This document shows, piece after piece, positions 1 to 11,277 of a stretch of DNA of 64,000 nucleotides. The stretch spans positions 92,966 to 156,965 of the forward strand of contig JAOPUZ010000021.1 of assembly GCA_025966315.1 (NCBI GenBank), written 5' to 3'. The DNA is from Frankiales bacterium. GTDB taxonomy: Bacteria; Actinomycetota; Actinomycetes; Mycobacteriales; Jatrophihabitantaceae. Under the pieces are notes generated by a model. That model was not told where the DNA came from. It did no database searches and worked only from the letters and a program-made list of their open reading frames with translations. The translations under genes were made by a program, and so were the position numbers. Numbering within the stretch: the stretch's first letter is position 1; every line of letters begins with the position of its first letter.

Positions 1-3
1 GAG

Positions 4-684
4 TTGGCAATCATTGCAGGCTTGGACGTGGCCGCGATGGCGCAGTTATATCCCGACTGGTCGCGGGTTGCGGCCCTCTGCGGCTCACCCAATTCTATTG
101 TCGCCACGATCGGTCCAGATCGCGCAATCGCCGAGTTGACCGGCGGCCTGCTCTGGTGTGCGGCTGTTTGGTTCGGCCTCGGCCTGCTGACCACCGCCAT
201 TGCTCGGCTGCCCGGTGCGGTCGGCGCTGCCGGAACGTCCTTATTGCACAAGGCTTATCCCAAGGTCGTGTGCCGGATGCTGGTGGGAGCGGCAGGCGTG
301 TCCATCGCGCTCACACCGCTGGCGGCCGACGCGCGATCCTTCTCCGACACCGCGGACCACGGCCAGTCGTCATCAGCCGTCGTTGTGGCCGGTTGGCCTA
401 GCGACACCTCGTCGCCCCAGCCGTGGTCCAGCATCGAGTGGCCAACCGGCGGTACGAGTACGCACGAGCCCCCGGCGGGCCAGCAGGAACCAGCGCTGAC
501 CGTGCAGCGTGGGGATTCGCTGTGGTCCATCAGCAAACGAAGCCTGGGCGCAAGGGCAGAACCGGCGGCCGTAGCCGCCGAGTGGCCACGGTGGTACGCC
601 GCCAACCGCGACACGATCGGGGCCGACCCGAACCTGATCAAAGCCGGGATGTCCCTGCAAATGCCGACCGAAGAGAGTCACTGA
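4..684 (+). CDS. LysM-domain membrane protein, possibly 5'-truncated
   Basis: The reading frame is open to the left edge, so the true start may lie outside the window; TTG at 4, GTG at 28 and ATG at 37 are possible. Two hydrophobic segments, near residues 46-66 and 88-108, suggest membrane anchoring. They are followed by a Ser/Pro/Gly-rich linker and a C-terminal LysM domain (about residues 162-222) that begins with the typical VQRGDSLWSIS. LysM modules bind peptidoglycan N-acetylglucosamine, so the C-terminus probably sits at the cell wall. The stop overlaps the ATG of the Rv3235-family gene, so the two are probably co-translated. A LysM protein followed by an Rv3235-family protein near secA is a common actinobacterial arrangement. 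The exact function is unknown. Confidence 0.75.
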   Translation: MAIIAGLDVAAMAQLYPDWSRVAALCGSPNSIVATIGPDRAIAELTGGLLWCAAVWFGLGLLTTAIARLPGAVGAAGTSLLHKAYPKVVCRMLVGAAGVSIALTPLAADARSFSDTADHGQSSSAVVVAGWPSDTSSPQPWSSIEWPTGGTSTHEPPAGQQEPALTVQRGDSLWSISKRSLGARAEPAAVAAEWPRWYAANRDTIGADPNLIKAGMSLQMPTEESH

Positions 685-1268
685 TGTCGTCCGCGATCGC
701 GTTGACCGCACCCGAAACCGTTGAGTTCGATCCGCCCTCTGGTATGAGTTCCAAGCGGCTGGTTCTCAGACCAGCGCCACCGCGCGAACCTCCCTACGAT
801 GACGAACTCAGCGGCCCGAGCATCTCGCAAGCGGGGCCGTTCGACCGCACGCTGCCCTTCGAACCCGTCGACGTCTCGCTGCCGTCAGCGCTCCGGCTAG
901 TCCGCAACACCGAAGACTTCGCCGCGCAACCAACGGCGCGAAGTGAACTGCCCGAGCTCATCGCCTTCAGCCGACGTTTTGCGATCGGCATCATCGAGGT
1001 CGTCACGGGCCGACGAACTCCAGCGCAGCTCGCAATGAACGCCGCCCCCGCCGTACAGGTCGGCTTGGCCCGCGATGCCGGCCACCTCACCCGGCTGGGC
1101 AGCGCCCGCCGTCCGGCCACACTGCACTCGGTTCATGTGAGCGAACCTGCGGACGGAGTCGCCGAGGTTGCCGCGATCGTCCGGCTCGGGGACCGGTTTC
1201 GGGCGATTGCCTTCCGATTGGAGGGGCTCGACGGTCGTTGGCGTTGCGTACGCCTACAAATCGGCTAG
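684..1268 (+). CDS. Rv3235 family protein (DUF6459-type)
   Basis: The start ATG overlaps the preceding TGA (ATGA), which fixes the start and gives 194 residues. The first 80 residues are Pro-rich and look disordered. The C-terminal two thirds (about residues 90-194) form a compact alpha/beta domain with a helix containing RFAIGIIEVVTGRRTP and a terminal strand segment GRWRCVRLQIG, as seen in the Rv3235 family. No catalytic motif or membrane segment is visible. The family is widespread in actinobacteria near secA, and its function is unknown. The gene converges on secA with only 4 bp between the stop codons. Confidence 0.8.
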   Translation: MSSAIALTAPETVEFDPPSGMSSKRLVLRPAPPREPPYDDELSGPSISQAGPFDRTLPFEPVDVSLPSALRLVRNTEDFAAQPTARSELPELIAFSRRFAIGIIEVVTGRRTPAQLAMNAAPAVQVGLARDAGHLTRLGSARRPATLHSVHVSEPADGVAEVAAIVRLGDRFRAIAFRLEGLDGRWRCVRLQIG

Positions 1269-1272
1269 GCGA

Positions 1273-4119
1273 CTAGCGCTTGCGCTTGTTACCGCGCGAG
1301 CCGCGATTCGGGTTGGCCCGCCGCTGGCGCGATGCGGTCGCACGGCTTCCTGCCGCTGGCTCTGCGTCGCCGGCTTCTGTGTGGACTTCCGGCGCATCCG
1401 AGCCCAACGTGGGCGAGCTGTACGTCAGGGGTGCCGACCCGTTGGTACGGCTCAGCCCCTTCGCGGAGATCTGCGGGTGACCGTTCCCAGCGCCACCTGC
1501 CGCCAGTTCGGCCACCACTCGCTCCGCGTCCAGCTCAGGCTCGGGCACCGACGGGCCAACGCCGTCGCCATCGCCATCGCTGGCATCCACGACGCCAGGC
1601 GCACCACCGAAACCTGCGGACGGATCATCGACCTGGACATCCAGGTTGAACAGGAAGCCGACGGACTCCTCCTTGATCGCATCCATCATGGCCGCGAACA
1701 TGTCGAAGCCTTCTTTTTGGTACTCGACCAGCGGATCGCGTTGCGCCATAGCGCGCAAGCCGATTCCCTCTTGTAAGTAGTCCATCTCGTAGAGGTGCTC
1801 GCGCCACTTGCGGTCAAGCACGGACAACAGCACCCGACGTTCCAACTCGCGGACGACCTCTGGGCCGAGATCTTCTTCGCGCTGGTCGTAGGCCGCCTGC
1901 GCATCGGCGACGATCTCTTCGACGAGGAATTCTCGCGTCAGATCATTGCGATTGCCGCCGGCTGTCTCGATGGCCTCATCAACGGTGAGCGAAATGGGGT
2001 ACAGCGTCTTCAATGCGACCCACAGCTGGTCGAGCTCCCACTCCTCCGGGTAACCCGAGGCGGTAGCGCCCTCGACATAGGACGTCACCGCTTCAGTGAT
2101 CATCGGCCTGATCTGATCAGACAGGTCAGCGCCGGATAGCACCTGGCGACGTTCTTCGTAGATGACCGTGCGCTGCTTGTTCAACACCTCGTCGTACTTG
2201 AGGACGTTCTTCCGAATCTCGAAGTTCTGCTGTTCCACCTGGGTCTGGGCGGACTGAATGGCCTTGGCCACCTGCTTGTTCTCGATCGGAGTGTCCTCGG
2301 GCAGCCGCATGAAGTTCATGATCGACGCGATCCGGTCTCCGTTGAAACGGACCATCAGATCATCGCCCAGCGAGAGGTAGAACCGTGAGACTCCCGGATC
2401 ACCCTGACGCCCGGACCGCCCCCGCAACTGGTTGTCGATGCGGCGCGACTCGTGCCGCTCGGTGCCGAGCACGTAGAGCCCTCCGAGTTCGAGGACTTCG
2501 TCATGTTCCAGGGCAACCTCCGCCTTGGCCTTGGCCAATACCTCGGGCCAGGCCGCCTCGTACTCCTCCGCCGTCTCGGCGGGGCTGAATCCGCGTTCGC
2601 GTAGTTCTGCATCAGCCAGGAATTCCGGATTGCCACCGAGCATGATGTCGGTTCCACGGCCGGCCATGTTGGTAGCGACCGTGATGGCGCCCTTGCGTCC
2701 GGCCATCGCAACGATCGCCGCCTCACGATCGTTCTGCTTGGCGTTCAACACCTCGTGCGGAATCCCCCGCCGCAGCAGCAGGTTGGACAGCAACTCCGAC
2801 TTCGCCACGCTGGCGGTACCAACCAGTACCGGCTGCCCGCGGCCGTGCCGTTCGGCCAGGTCGTCGATCACCGCGGCGAACTTGGCCTCTTCGGTCTTGT
2901 AGACGTAGTCGGTTTCGTCCTGGCGAACCATGTCGCGGTTGGTCGGGATCGGCACCACGCCCAACTTGTAGATCTGGTGCAGCTCGGCGGCCTCGGTCTG
3001 CGCCGTTCCGGTCATACCCGACAGCTTCTTGTACAGCCGGAAGAAGTTCTGCAAGGTGATCGTCGCCAGCGTCTGGTTCTCTTGCTGGATGGCCACGCTT
3101 TCTTTCGCCTCGATGGCCTGATGCATGCCCTCGTTGTAGCGGCGACCCGACAGCACCCGCCCGGTGAACTCGTCCACGATGAGTACTTCACCGTCGCGGA
3201 CGATGTAGTCCCGGTCGCGCTTGTACAGTTCTTTGACCTTGATCGCGTTGTTCAGATAGCCGACCAGCGGCGTGTTGGCCGACTCGTACAGGTTGTCGAT
3301 ACCGAGCTGATCCTCGACGAATTCGACGCCGGCCTCGGTGATCGCGATGGTTCGCTTGCCTTCTTCGACTTCGTAGTGCTCGTCCTTCTTCATACGCGGG
3401 GCGAGCCGCGCGAATTCCGGGTACCAGCGCTGATTGTCGTCGGCGGGGCCGGAGATGATCAGCGGCGTACGCGCCTCATCGATCAGAATCGAGTCGACCT
3501 CGTCCACGATGGCGTAGTTGTGCCCGCGCTGGACCAGGTCGTCGGTGCTCCACGCCATGTTGTCGCGTAGGTAGTCGAAGCCGAACTCGTTGTTCGTGCC
3601 GTACGTAATGTCGGCGGCGTAACTGGCTCGGCGCTGGTCCGGGGTCATGTTCGAGAGGATTTTGCCCACCGACAGCCCGAGGAAGCGGTGCACCCGGCCC
3701 ATCCAGTCCCCGTCACGCGAGGCGAGGTAGTCGTTGACCGTGACGACATGCACGCCGTCGCCGGACAGCGCGTTCAAGTACGCCGGCAGAGTTGAGACCA
3801 GCGTCTTGCCCTCACCGGTCTTCATCTCGGCAATGTTGCCCAGGTGCAGTGCGGCGCCGCCCATCAGCTGGACCTTGTAGTGGAACTGGCCCAGCGTCCG
3901 GCGCGCAGCCTCGCGCACCACGGCAAACGCTTCCGGTAAGAGTTCGTCCAGCGTCTCGCCCTCGGCGTAGCGCTCCTTGAACAGATCGGTCTGCGCACGT
4001 AGCTCAGCGTCGCTGAGGTCTACGTAATCCTCTTCGAGGGACTCGATGTGATCGGCGATGGACGAAAGGCGCCGGACGATCTTGCCTTCGCCGGCGCGCA
4101 GCAGCTTGTTGAGAACCAC
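1273..4119 (-). CDS. secA: Preprotein translocase ATPase SecA (SecA1)
   Basis: This is the 948-residue motor ATPase of the general secretion pathway. It drives unfolded preproteins through SecYEG at the inner membrane. Visible motifs are Walker A MKTGEGKT at residues 99-106, the DEAD-type Walker [14 protein letters not shown] near residue 207, and the C-terminal helicase motif [13 protein letters not shown]. The length matches mycobacterial SecA1. The C-terminal 100 residues are Pro/Ala/Gly-rich and end in a basic tail (GNKRKR). The CxCxSG zinc motif of E. coli SecA is absent. The GTG start gives the expected [14 protein letters not shown]-terminus. A TAGTAT hexamer lies 6 bp upstream, so the mRNA may be leaderless. 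The neighbour nadD is not the usual partner of secA. Confidence 0.98.
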   Translation of the reverse strand: MVLNKLLRAGEGKIVRRLSSIADHIESLEEDYVDLSDAELRAQTDLFKERYAEGETLDELLPEAFAVVREAARRTLGQFHYKVQLMGGAALHLGNIAEMKTGEGKTLVSTLPAYLNALSGDGVHVVTVNDYLASRDGDWMGRVHRFLGLSVGKILSNMTPDQRRASYAADITYGTNNEFGFDYLRDNMAWSTDDLVQRGHNYAIVDEVDSILIDEARTPLIISGPADDNQRWYPEFARLAPRMKKDEHYEVEEGKRTIAITEAGVEFVEDQLGIDNLYESANTPLVGYLNNAIKVKELYKRDRDYIVRDGEVLIVDEFTGRVLSGRRYNEGMHQAIEAKESVAIQQENQTLATITLQNFFRLYKKLSGMTGTAQTEAAELHQIYKLGVVPIPTNRDMVRQDETDYVYKTEEAKFAAVIDDLAERHGRGQPVLVGTASVAKSELLSNLLLRRGIPHEVLNAKQNDREAAIVAMAGRKGAITVATNMAGRGTDIMLGGNPEFLADAELRERGFSPAETAEEYEAAWPEVLAKAKAEVALEHDEVLELGGLYVLGTERHESRRIDNQLRGRSGRQGDPGVSRFYLSLGDDLMVRFNGDRIASIMNFMRLPEDTPIENKQVAKAIQSAQTQVEQQNFEIRKNVLKYDEVLNKQRTVIYEERRQVLSGADLSDQIRPMITEAVTSYVEGATASGYPEEWELDQLWVALKTLYPISLTVDEAIETAGGNRNDLTREFLVEEIVADAQAAYDQREEDLGPEVVRELERRVLLSVLDRKWREHLYEMDYLQEGIGLRAMAQRDPLVEYQKEGFDMFAAMMDAIKEESVGFLFNLDVQVDDPSAGFGGAPGVVDASDGDGDGVGPSVPEPELDAERVVAELAAGGAGNGHPQISAKGLSRTNGSAPLTYSSPTLGSDAPEVHTEAGDAEPAAGSRATASRQRRANPNRGSRGNKRKR

Positions 4120-4125
4120 GACAAG

Positions 4126-4131
4126 ATACTA
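4126..4131 (-). promoter_or_regulatory. -10-like element of secA (leaderless transcript)
   Basis: On the minus strand TAGTAT is followed by six bases and then the GTG of secA. This places the expected transcription start at or next to the start codon. No good -35 hexamer is visible at 16-18 bp. Confidence 0.5.
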
Positions 4132-4224
4132 CGGGGCTTGGCTTGGCGGAGCGCACCTGACGAGAGGACTTGTCCGAATTTGTTGAGCAAGTCGCCCGGA
4201 TCTGCCGTTTTGGTGGCCTGCTGG

Positions 4225-4839
4225 TCAGCGCCTGTACAGCGAATGCTTACCGATGTACTGCACGATTCCGTCTGGCACCAGGTACCAGACGGGACGCTCA
4301 GCGCCAACGCGGTCGCGCACCGTCGAGGAAGAGATCGCCATCGCGGGCACGTCCAGCAGCGTGACCGACGCCGTCGGCAGGTGATCGCCCGACAGGTGAT
4401 AGCCGGGTCTGGTCACGCCCACGAAATGACACATCGCGAACAGTTCCTCGGCGTCCTTCCACGACAGAATCGCGTTCAGCGCGTCGGCGCCGGTGATGAA
4501 GAACAGCTGCGCACCGGGCCTGATCCCCGCGATATCCCGGACGGTATCCACCGTGTACGTCGGTCCCGGACGGTCGATATCCACCCGACTGACCCAGAAT
4601 CGCGGGTTGGACGCCGTGGCCACCACCGCCATCAAGTAGCGGTGCTCGGCCGGGCTGACCTCACGTTCGGCCTTCTGCCACGGCTGGCCGGTGGGTACGA
4701 AGACGACCTCGTCGAGTTCGAACAGGTCGGCAACCTCACTGGCCGCAACCAGGTGGCCGTGATGGATGGGATCGAAGGTGCCGCCCATGATGCCCACCCG
4801 CCGAGGTCGCGTATCGGGCTGCTCGGTGTCGAGGCTCAT
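4225..4839 (-). CDS. nadD: Nicotinate-nucleotide adenylyltransferase
   Basis: NadD joins nicotinate mononucleotide and ATP to give deamido-NAD in NAD synthesis. The protein has 204 residues. It carries the nucleotidyltransferase signature [11 protein letters not shown] at residues 19-29 and the second signature ISSSTVRDR near residue 170. The stretch [18 protein letters not shown] is typical of bacterial NadD. It is the last gene of the rne-to-nadD block. The ATG at 4839 has TAGGAT 6 bp upstream with a TTGATT -35, so the gene probably has its own leaderless promoter in addition to read-through from gltD. The ribosome-silencing factor gene rsfS, which usually follows nadD, is not present; secA follows instead. 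Confidence 0.97.
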   Translation of the reverse strand: MSLDTEQPDTRPRRVGIMGGTFDPIHHGHLVAASEVADLFELDEVVFVPTGQPWQKAEREVSPAEHRYLMAVVATASNPRFWVSRVDIDRPGPTYTVDTVRDIAGIRPGAQLFFITGADALNAILSWKDAEELFAMCHFVGVTRPGYHLSGDHLPTASVTLLDVPAMAISSSTVRDRVGAERPVWYLVPDGIVQYIGKHSLYRR

Positions 4840-4845
4840 GGGCGC

Positions 4846-4869
4846 ATCCTACGAATCAGCCCGGCCGAA

Positions 4870-4873
<4 letters not shown>
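4846..4873 (-). promoter_or_regulatory. Promoter of nadD
   Basis: On the minus strand there is a -35 TTGATT (4868-4873), a 16-bp spacer and a -10 TAGGAT (4846-4851). Six bases later comes the nadD ATG. The -35 overlaps the end of gltD. Both hexamers are close to actinobacterial housekeeping consensus. Confidence 0.6.
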
Positions 4874-6321
<1,448 letters not shown>

Positions 6322-6481
6322 TTAGCGGGCCTCACTCCGGTTCGGGACAACAAATGGCGACGGGACGGCAGCGGCCCGACCTGTCACGGTACTTGACTGG
6401 TTCGGCTGTGCGCACCACGCGTTACGAACGCCTCACCGTGATGTTTCCGACGGGAGCATCCGGCCAAGCGGTGGCAGCGGA

Positions 6482-7729
6482 TCAGCGGATCTGCCCGTCC
6501 CCGTAGACGACCCATTTCGTCGAGGTCAGCTCCGGCAGACCCATCGGACCGCGGGCATGTAACTTCTGCGTCGAGATGCCGATCTCGGCCCCGAAGCCGA
6601 ATTCCGCACCGTCGGTGAACCGGGTCGAGGCATTGACCATCACGGCGGCCGAATCGACCTGGGCCACGAAGCGGTTCGCGGCCTCGAGGTCGCGGGTGAC
6701 GATGGCCTCGGTGTGGCCGGACGACCAGCGCCGGATGTGCTCGATGGCCTGATCGGTGGAATCGACCACTCGCGCGGCCATGTCCAGCGAGAGGTACTCC
6801 GCGGCCCAATCCTCGTCGCTCGCCGGGACGACACCCGACTGGCCGGCAAAGGCCGGGTCGCCGTGCACGGTGACGCCGGCGGCCTGCAGCGCCGAGGTGA
6901 TGCGCGGTACGAACTCACCGGCGACGGCACGATGCACCAGCACCGTCTCGGCCGAGTTGCAGACACTCGGACGGGACACCTTGGCGTTCACGACGATCTT
7001 CTCGGCCATGTCCAGATCGGCGGTGGCCTCGACGTACACGTGCACATTGCCGATACCGGTCTCGATCACCGGCACGGTCGAGTTGGTGACCACGTACTCG
7101 ATCAGGCCTGCGCCGCCGCGTGGAATGACGACGTCGACCAGCCCGCGGGCGTGCAACAGGTGACTGACGCTCGATCGATCGGTGCCCGGCACGAGTTGGA
7201 TCGAGTCGCTCGGCAGCCCGGCTTTTTCGGCGGCGTCGGCCAGCACCTGGACCAGCGCGAGATTGGAGTGATACGCACTACCCGAGCCTCGCAGCAGCAC
7301 CGCGTTGCCGGATTTGACGGCCAACCCGGCGGCGTCGACCGTGACGTTCGGCCGTGCCTCGTAGATCATCGCGACGACTCCGAACGGGACCCGGACCTGG
7401 CTGATCCGCAGGCCGTTCGGCCTGGTGTAGCCGCGTACGACCTCACCCACCGGGTCGGCCAGGTTCGCAACATCGCGCAAGCCGTCGGCCATGGCCGTGA
7501 TCCGGTCGGCGGTAAGCGTCAAGCGGTCGATCAGCGTTTCGGCCGTATTGTCCTGGCGGGCCGTTTCCACGTCGCTCGCATTGGCCGTCAAGATCGCCGG
7601 GGCCGCCGCTTCGATGGCATCGGCCATGCTGAGCAGGGCCGCGTCCTTCAACGCCCGCGTCGCGGTGGCCAGCCCGACCGCGGCCACCCGCCCTCGTCGA
7701 GCCACGTCATGCACTTCTGCCTCGCTCAT
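6482..7729 (-). CDS. proA: Gamma-glutamyl phosphate reductase
   Basis: ProA reduces gamma-glutamyl phosphate with NADPH to glutamate-5-semialdehyde, the second step of proline synthesis. The protein has 415 residues from the ATG at 7729. That start gives the usual [17 protein letters not shown]; an in-frame start at 7756 would add nine unconserved residues. The aldehyde-dehydrogenase fold is clear: [20 protein letters not shown] for cofactor and substrate binding, and the catalytic cysteine in SVCNSAETV near residue 255. It lies 35 bp downstream of proB and 160 bp upstream of gltD, and is presumably co-transcribed with proB. Confidence 0.97.
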   Translation of the reverse strand: MSEAEVHDVARRGRVAAVGLATATRALKDAALLSMADAIEAAAPAILTANASDVETARQDNTAETLIDRLTLTADRITAMADGLRDVANLADPVGEVVRGYTRPNGLRISQVRVPFGVVAMIYEARPNVTVDAAGLAVKSGNAVLLRGSGSAYHSNLALVQVLADAAEKAGLPSDSIQLVPGTDRSSVSHLLHARGLVDVVIPRGGAGLIEYVVTNSTVPVIETGIGNVHVYVEATADLDMAEKIVVNAKVSRPSVCNSAETVLVHRAVAGEFVPRITSALQAAGVTVHGDPAFAGQSGVVPASDEDWAAEYLSLDMAARVVDSTDQAIEHIRRWSSGHTEAIVTRDLEAANRFVAQVDSAAVMVNASTRFTDGAEFGFGAEIGISTQKLHARGPMGLPELTSTKWVVYGDGQIR

Positions 7730-7764
7730 AAGGCCCAGCCTAAGGCTGATATCCACAGCATTGG

Positions 7765-8847
7765 TCAGAGCACGACCAGGTCGTCGCGGTGCACTACTTC
7801 GCGGCGCAGATCCGGTGGCAATTCGTGGCTGGATCGACCGAGTACCGCGGCCAGATCCTCGCTGTCGAAACCGACCAAGCCCCGCGCCCGCACTACGCCG
7901 GCCTCGTCCACGATCTCAACCGGGTCGCCGATGGCGAAGTCGCCGGCCGTACTGGTCACCCCGGCCGCCAGCAGGGACATCCGCTTCACCGTGACCGCCG
8001 TAATTGCGCCAGCATCGAGGGTCAGCTGGCCGCGCGGAGCGGTGGCGTGCCGCAACCAGAACAGCCGCGACGTGGTTCGCCGTCCGGCCGCGGCAAAGAA
8101 CGTGCCCCCCTCGCCACGAAGCCCGGCGCCGACGGACGGAGCGTCGATCAGCAGGACCGGGATGCCCGCCCCGGACGCGATCGAGGCGGCATCGAGTTTG
8201 GTCGCCATCCCGCCGGTGCCTACCCCGGACCGGGCGCCGCCGACCCGGATCCGTGCGAGGTCGTCCGGACCGCTGACCTCACTGATCAGCCGGGCACCAT
8301 CCAGTCGGGGATCCTCCGTGTACACGCCATCGACGTCGGAAAGCAGCACCAACGCGTCGGCTTGGACGGCATGTGCGACCAGTGCGGCCAAGCGATCGTT
8401 GTCACCGAAGCGGATCTCGTGGGTCGCCACCGTGTCGTTCTCGTTCACGATCGGGATGACGCCGAGGGCCAGCAATCGATCCAGGGTGCGTACCGCATTG
8501 CGGTAGTCGCCTCGGCGATGCAGATCGCCTGCCGTCAGCAGTACCTGACCGACGGTCAGCCCGAAGCGGGCAAAGGATGCGGCGTAACGCTCGGCCAGCA
8601 GCAATTGACCGACGCTGGCCGCCGCCTGCTGGGTGGCCAGATCACGCGGCCGGCTCTTCAGACCCAGCGGCCCGATTCCAGCCGCGATGGCGCCGGAGGA
8701 CACCAACACGACCTGCTGCCCACCGGCTCGGCGGGCCGCCAACGCCTCAACCAGGTGGTCCAGCCGGTCGCCGTGCAACCGGCCGCGCTGGGTAATGGAC
8801 GAGGATCCGACCTTGACGACGGTGCGGGACGCCACCGCGATAGCCAT
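7765..8847 (-). CDS. proB: Glutamate 5-kinase
   Basis: ProB phosphorylates glutamate at the gamma-carboxyl group, the first and feedback-controlled step of proline synthesis. From the ATG at 8847 the protein has 360 residues. It has an amino-acid kinase domain ([10 protein letters not shown] near the start, then [30 protein letters not shown] and [10 protein letters not shown]) and a C-terminal PUA domain (about residues 270-350). A GTG at 8871, two bases after the obg stop, is an alternative start. The reading frame extends further upstream into obg, but that part is not conserved. It sits between obg and proA, as is usual in actinobacteria. Confidence 0.96.
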   Translation of the reverse strand: MAIAVASRTVVKVGSSSITQRGRLHGDRLDHLVEALAARRAGGQQVVLVSSGAIAAGIGPLGLKSRPRDLATQQAAASVGQLLLAERYAASFARFGLTVGQVLLTAGDLHRRGDYRNAVRTLDRLLALGVIPIVNENDTVATHEIRFGDNDRLAALVAHAVQADALVLLSDVDGVYTEDPRLDGARLISEVSGPDDLARIRVGGARSGVGTGGMATKLDAASIASGAGIPVLLIDAPSVGAGLRGEGGTFFAAAGRRTTSRLFWLRHATAPRGQLTLDAGAITAVTVKRMSLLAAGVTSTAGDFAIGDPVEIVDEAGVVRARGLVGFDSEDLAAVLGRSSHELPPDLRREVVHRDDLVVL

Positions 8848-8872
8848 CCGCCGGGAGCCATCGTCGGACACC

Positions 8873-10309
8873 TCAGGAGTCCAGCTCGTGCGGAACGCGG
8901 CGGCCCTTCTTCGCGGCGAGCCGGTCATCGGCGTTCGGGCGGGTATCCACACTCAATCGCTCGTCGGTGCCACGCCGGTGCGGCTGGTACTCCTCGTCGG
9001 CCATGCCGGACGTCGGCTCGAAGTCGAAGACGTAGTCACCGATCACCACGGAGGCACCGGGTTCGGCTCCGAGCTTGGCCAGTTCCTGTTCAACGCCAAG
9101 GCGGGCCAGTCGATCGGCGAGATAACCGACGGCTTCGTCGTTGTCGAACTGGGTCTGCCGTACCCACCGTTCCGGTTTGCTGCCGCGGACGATGAACGTG
9201 TCGGCTTCGCTCGGGTCGGGTGACACCGTGAAGCCGGAATCGTCGACGGCCCGCGGGCTGATGATGATTCGTTTGGGTGCGTCACTGGCCCGGCTGGCCC
9301 GATCAGCGGCAACCAGGGCGGCGAGGGCAAAGCTCAGTTCACGCAGCCCCTCGTGCGACACCGCGGAAATCTCGAACACCCGGTAGCCACGCTCGACCAG
9401 GCTGGCCGTCACCAGGTCCGCCAGATCACGCGCTTCGGGGACGTCGATCTTGTTCAGGGCAACGATCCGGGGCCGATCCTGCAGGTCGGCAACCGACTCG
9501 AAGTACTGCGCCAGCTCGGCCTCGATGGCGTCGAGATCGCTGACCGGATCACGACCGGGATCGAGGGTCGCGCAGTCGAGCACGTGGACCAGCACCGCGC
9601 AGCGCTCGATGTGACGAAGGAAGTCCAGGCCTAGACCTTTGCCGTCCGCGGCACCCGGAATCAAGCCGGGCACGTCGGCAACGGTGTAGACGACCTCGCC
9701 GGCACTGACCACGCCCAGGTTGGGGACGAGGGTGGTGAACGGGTAGTCCGCGATCTTCGGTCGGGCGGCCGACATCGCCGCGATCAGCGATGACTTGCCG
9801 GCCGACGGGAAGCCGACCAGGCCGACGTCGGCCATAGACTTGAGTTCGAGCACGACGTCCATCGACTCACCCGGCTCACCGAGCAACGCGAAGCCCGGCG
9901 CCTTGCGGCGGGTGGACGCCAGCGAGGCGTTACCCAGACCCGCCCGGCCGCCACGCGCGACCACGAATTGCGCGCCGGCACCGGTCAGGTCCGCCAGCAC
10001 CGCGCCGTGCTCGTCGTGCACCACGGTGCCGTCCGGGACGCGCAGCTCCAAGCCAGCCCCGTCACCGCCGTTGCGGTGCTTGCCCGCGCCCGGACGGCCG
10101 TTGCCGGCGCTCTGGTGCGGGTGATGGTGAAAATCGAGCAGGGTGTGCACGCTGGGATCAACCGTCAGCACGACGTCGCCACCGCGACCGCCGTTGCCAC
10201 CATCAGGACCACCTAGCGGCTTGAACTTCTCGCGATGCACTGAGACACAGCCGTGCCCACCATTACCGGCGGTCGCATGCAGGACGACCCGATCGACGAA
10301 CCTCGCCAT
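8873..10309 (-). CDS. obg: GTPase Obg (ribosome-associated)
   Basis: Obg is a conserved GTPase involved in 50S assembly and growth control. The 478-residue protein has the glycine-rich Obg fold at the N-terminus (residues 1-158, with [14 protein letters not shown]). The G domain carries G1 GFPSAGKSS near residue 168, DVPGLIPGA (G3) and NKID (G4). The actinobacterial-type OCT domain follows, with a basic C-terminal extension. It lies downstream of rpmA, separated by a strong hairpin, and directly upstream of proB. This order (rplU-rpmA-obg-proB) is standard. Confidence 0.97.
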   Translation of the reverse strand: MARFVDRVVLHATAGNGGHGCVSVHREKFKPLGGPDGGNGGRGGDVVLTVDPSVHTLLDFHHHPHQSAGNGRPGAGKHRNGGDGAGLELRVPDGTVVHDEHGAVLADLTGAGAQFVVARGGRAGLGNASLASTRRKAPGFALLGEPGESMDVVLELKSMADVGLVGFPSAGKSSLIAAMSAARPKIADYPFTTLVPNLGVVSAGEVVYTVADVPGLIPGAADGKGLGLDFLRHIERCAVLVHVLDCATLDPGRDPVSDLDAIEAELAQYFESVADLQDRPRIVALNKIDVPEARDLADLVTASLVERGYRVFEISAVSHEGLRELSFALAALVAADRASRASDAPKRIIISPRAVDDSGFTVSPDPSEADTFIVRGSKPERWVRQTQFDNDEAVGYLADRLARLGVEQELAKLGAEPGASVVIGDYVFDFEPTSGMADEEYQPHRRGTDERLSVDTRPNADDRLAAKKGRRVPHELDS

Positions 10310-10384
10310 TTCGGACGTCCCTTCTCGGTCACTCGGTTAGTTCACTTCAATCGCTTCGGAAAGCGGGTACTGCCATAACAACGC

Positions 10385-10418
10385 CGAAGCGGGCTCGGAG
10401 TAATCCGGGCCCGCTTCG
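10385..10418 (-). terminator. Hairpin between rpmA and obg
   Basis: Ten-base arms CGAAGCGGGC (10385-10394) and GCCCGCTTCG (10409-10418) pair perfectly. The loop contains a further CGGA/TCCG pairing, so the stem can extend. There is no clear T tract after it on the minus strand. It could end or attenuate the rplU-rpmA transcript before obg. Confidence 0.6.
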
Positions 10419-10461
10419 TACTGCGTTGTGGATCGAGGTCAGTGCGCCGACCGCCGGAGGC

Positions 10462-10737
10462 TCAGGCTTCGACGGGTACGGGGACCTCGACCGGCACGAT
10501 GCTCACGGTTTTGCGGCCGCGCCGCGTGCCGAACAGCACGTTGCCGGCGGACAGGGCGAACAGGGTGTCGTCCTTGCCGCGGCCGACCAGGTCACCGGGG
10601 TGGAACTTGGTGCCACGCTGGCGAATGATGATCTCGCCCGCGTTGACGAGCTGGCCGCCGAAACGCTTCACTCCGAGTCGCTGGGCATGCGAGTCGCGGC
10701 CGTTGCGCGAACTCGATGCACCTTTCTTGTGTGCCAT
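10462..10737 (-). CDS. rpmA: 50S ribosomal protein L27
   Basis: L27 is a large-subunit ribosomal protein whose N-terminal tail reaches the peptidyl-transferase centre. The 91-residue sequence has the typical start [20 protein letters not shown] and the core [20 protein letters not shown]. There is no cleavable N-terminal extension of the Firmicutes type. It starts 4 bp after the rplU stop. Confidence 0.98.
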   Translation of the reverse strand: MAHKKGASSSRNGRDSHAQRLGVKRFGGQLVNAGEIIIRQRGTKFHPGDLVGRGKDDTLFALSAGNVLFGTRRGRKTVSIVPVEVPVPVEA

Positions 10738-10741
10738 ATCG

Positions 10742-11056
10742 CTACTTCCCGCTCTCGATGCCGGTCACCTTGACCTGGGACAGCTTCTGGCGATGGCCCT
10801 GGCGCTTGTGGTAACCGGTCTTGTTCTTGAACTTGTGAATCTTGATCTTCGGGCCCTTTATCTGACCGAGAACCTCACCGGTGACGGCGACCTTGGCCAG
10901 TGCTGAAGCATCAGTGGTGACGTCCGCGCCGTCGACCAGCAGAATTGCCGGCAGAGCCACGCTGGCACCCGCCGCGACGTCGAGCTTCTCGACGGTCACG
11001 ACGTCACCCACGGCGACCTTGTATTGCTTGCCGCCGGTTTTGACGATGGCGTACAT
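10742..11056 (-). CDS. rplU: 50S ribosomal protein L21
   Basis: L21 binds 23S rRNA in the large ribosomal subunit. The start at 11056 gives the canonical [14 protein letters not shown] and 104 residues, with the C-terminal [14 protein letters not shown] signature [17 protein letters not shown]. The frame stays open for 19 codons upstream, but that stretch is not conserved. An AGGAG lies 10 bp before the start. The 221-bp gap to rne holds a likely promoter. Confidence 0.98.
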   Translation of the reverse strand: MYAIVKTGGKQYKVAVGDVVTVEKLDVAAGASVALPAILLVDGADVTTDASALAKVAVTGEVLGQIKGPKIKIHKFKNKTGYHKRQGHRQKLSQVKVTGIESGK

Positions 11057-11226
11057 CGTGGATCCACTCCTGTCGAACAACACCCGACGCTTCGAATCTC
11101 GAAAGATCGGCAACTGCTGGCAATTGCTACCGGCCCGAATCGGCAGGATCCCGAAGGATCTGCCGCCCAGGTTCCCGAGAGCTTGGCTGGCGGCCCGCTC
11201 ACGTTCTGAGGGCCGTCGTACAGATT

Positions 11227-11256
11227 ACGGTACGAGCGTGGCGGCAAGCAAAACAA
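11227..11256 (-). promoter_or_regulatory. Candidate promoter of rplU-rpmA
   Basis: On the minus strand -35 TTGTTT (11251-11256), an 18-bp spacer and -10 TACCGT (11227-11232) lie about 170 bp upstream of rplU. This leaves a long 5' leader. I could not recognise a conserved L21 leader structure in it. Confidence 0.4.
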
Positions 11257-11277
11257 CCGCCCTCGTTCGCGTTGCGG

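Noticed and set aside
6713..8506. Open frame of 597 codons on the plus strand
   Set aside because: It lies antisense to proA and proB, which are certain. Its composition (Arg/Asp/Gly/His-rich) is that of a high-GC shadow frame, and it matches no family I know.
11057..11277. Ribosomal protein L21 leader structure
   Set aside because: The gap is long enough, but I could not draw a convincing conserved structure by eye. A covariance-model search would decide.
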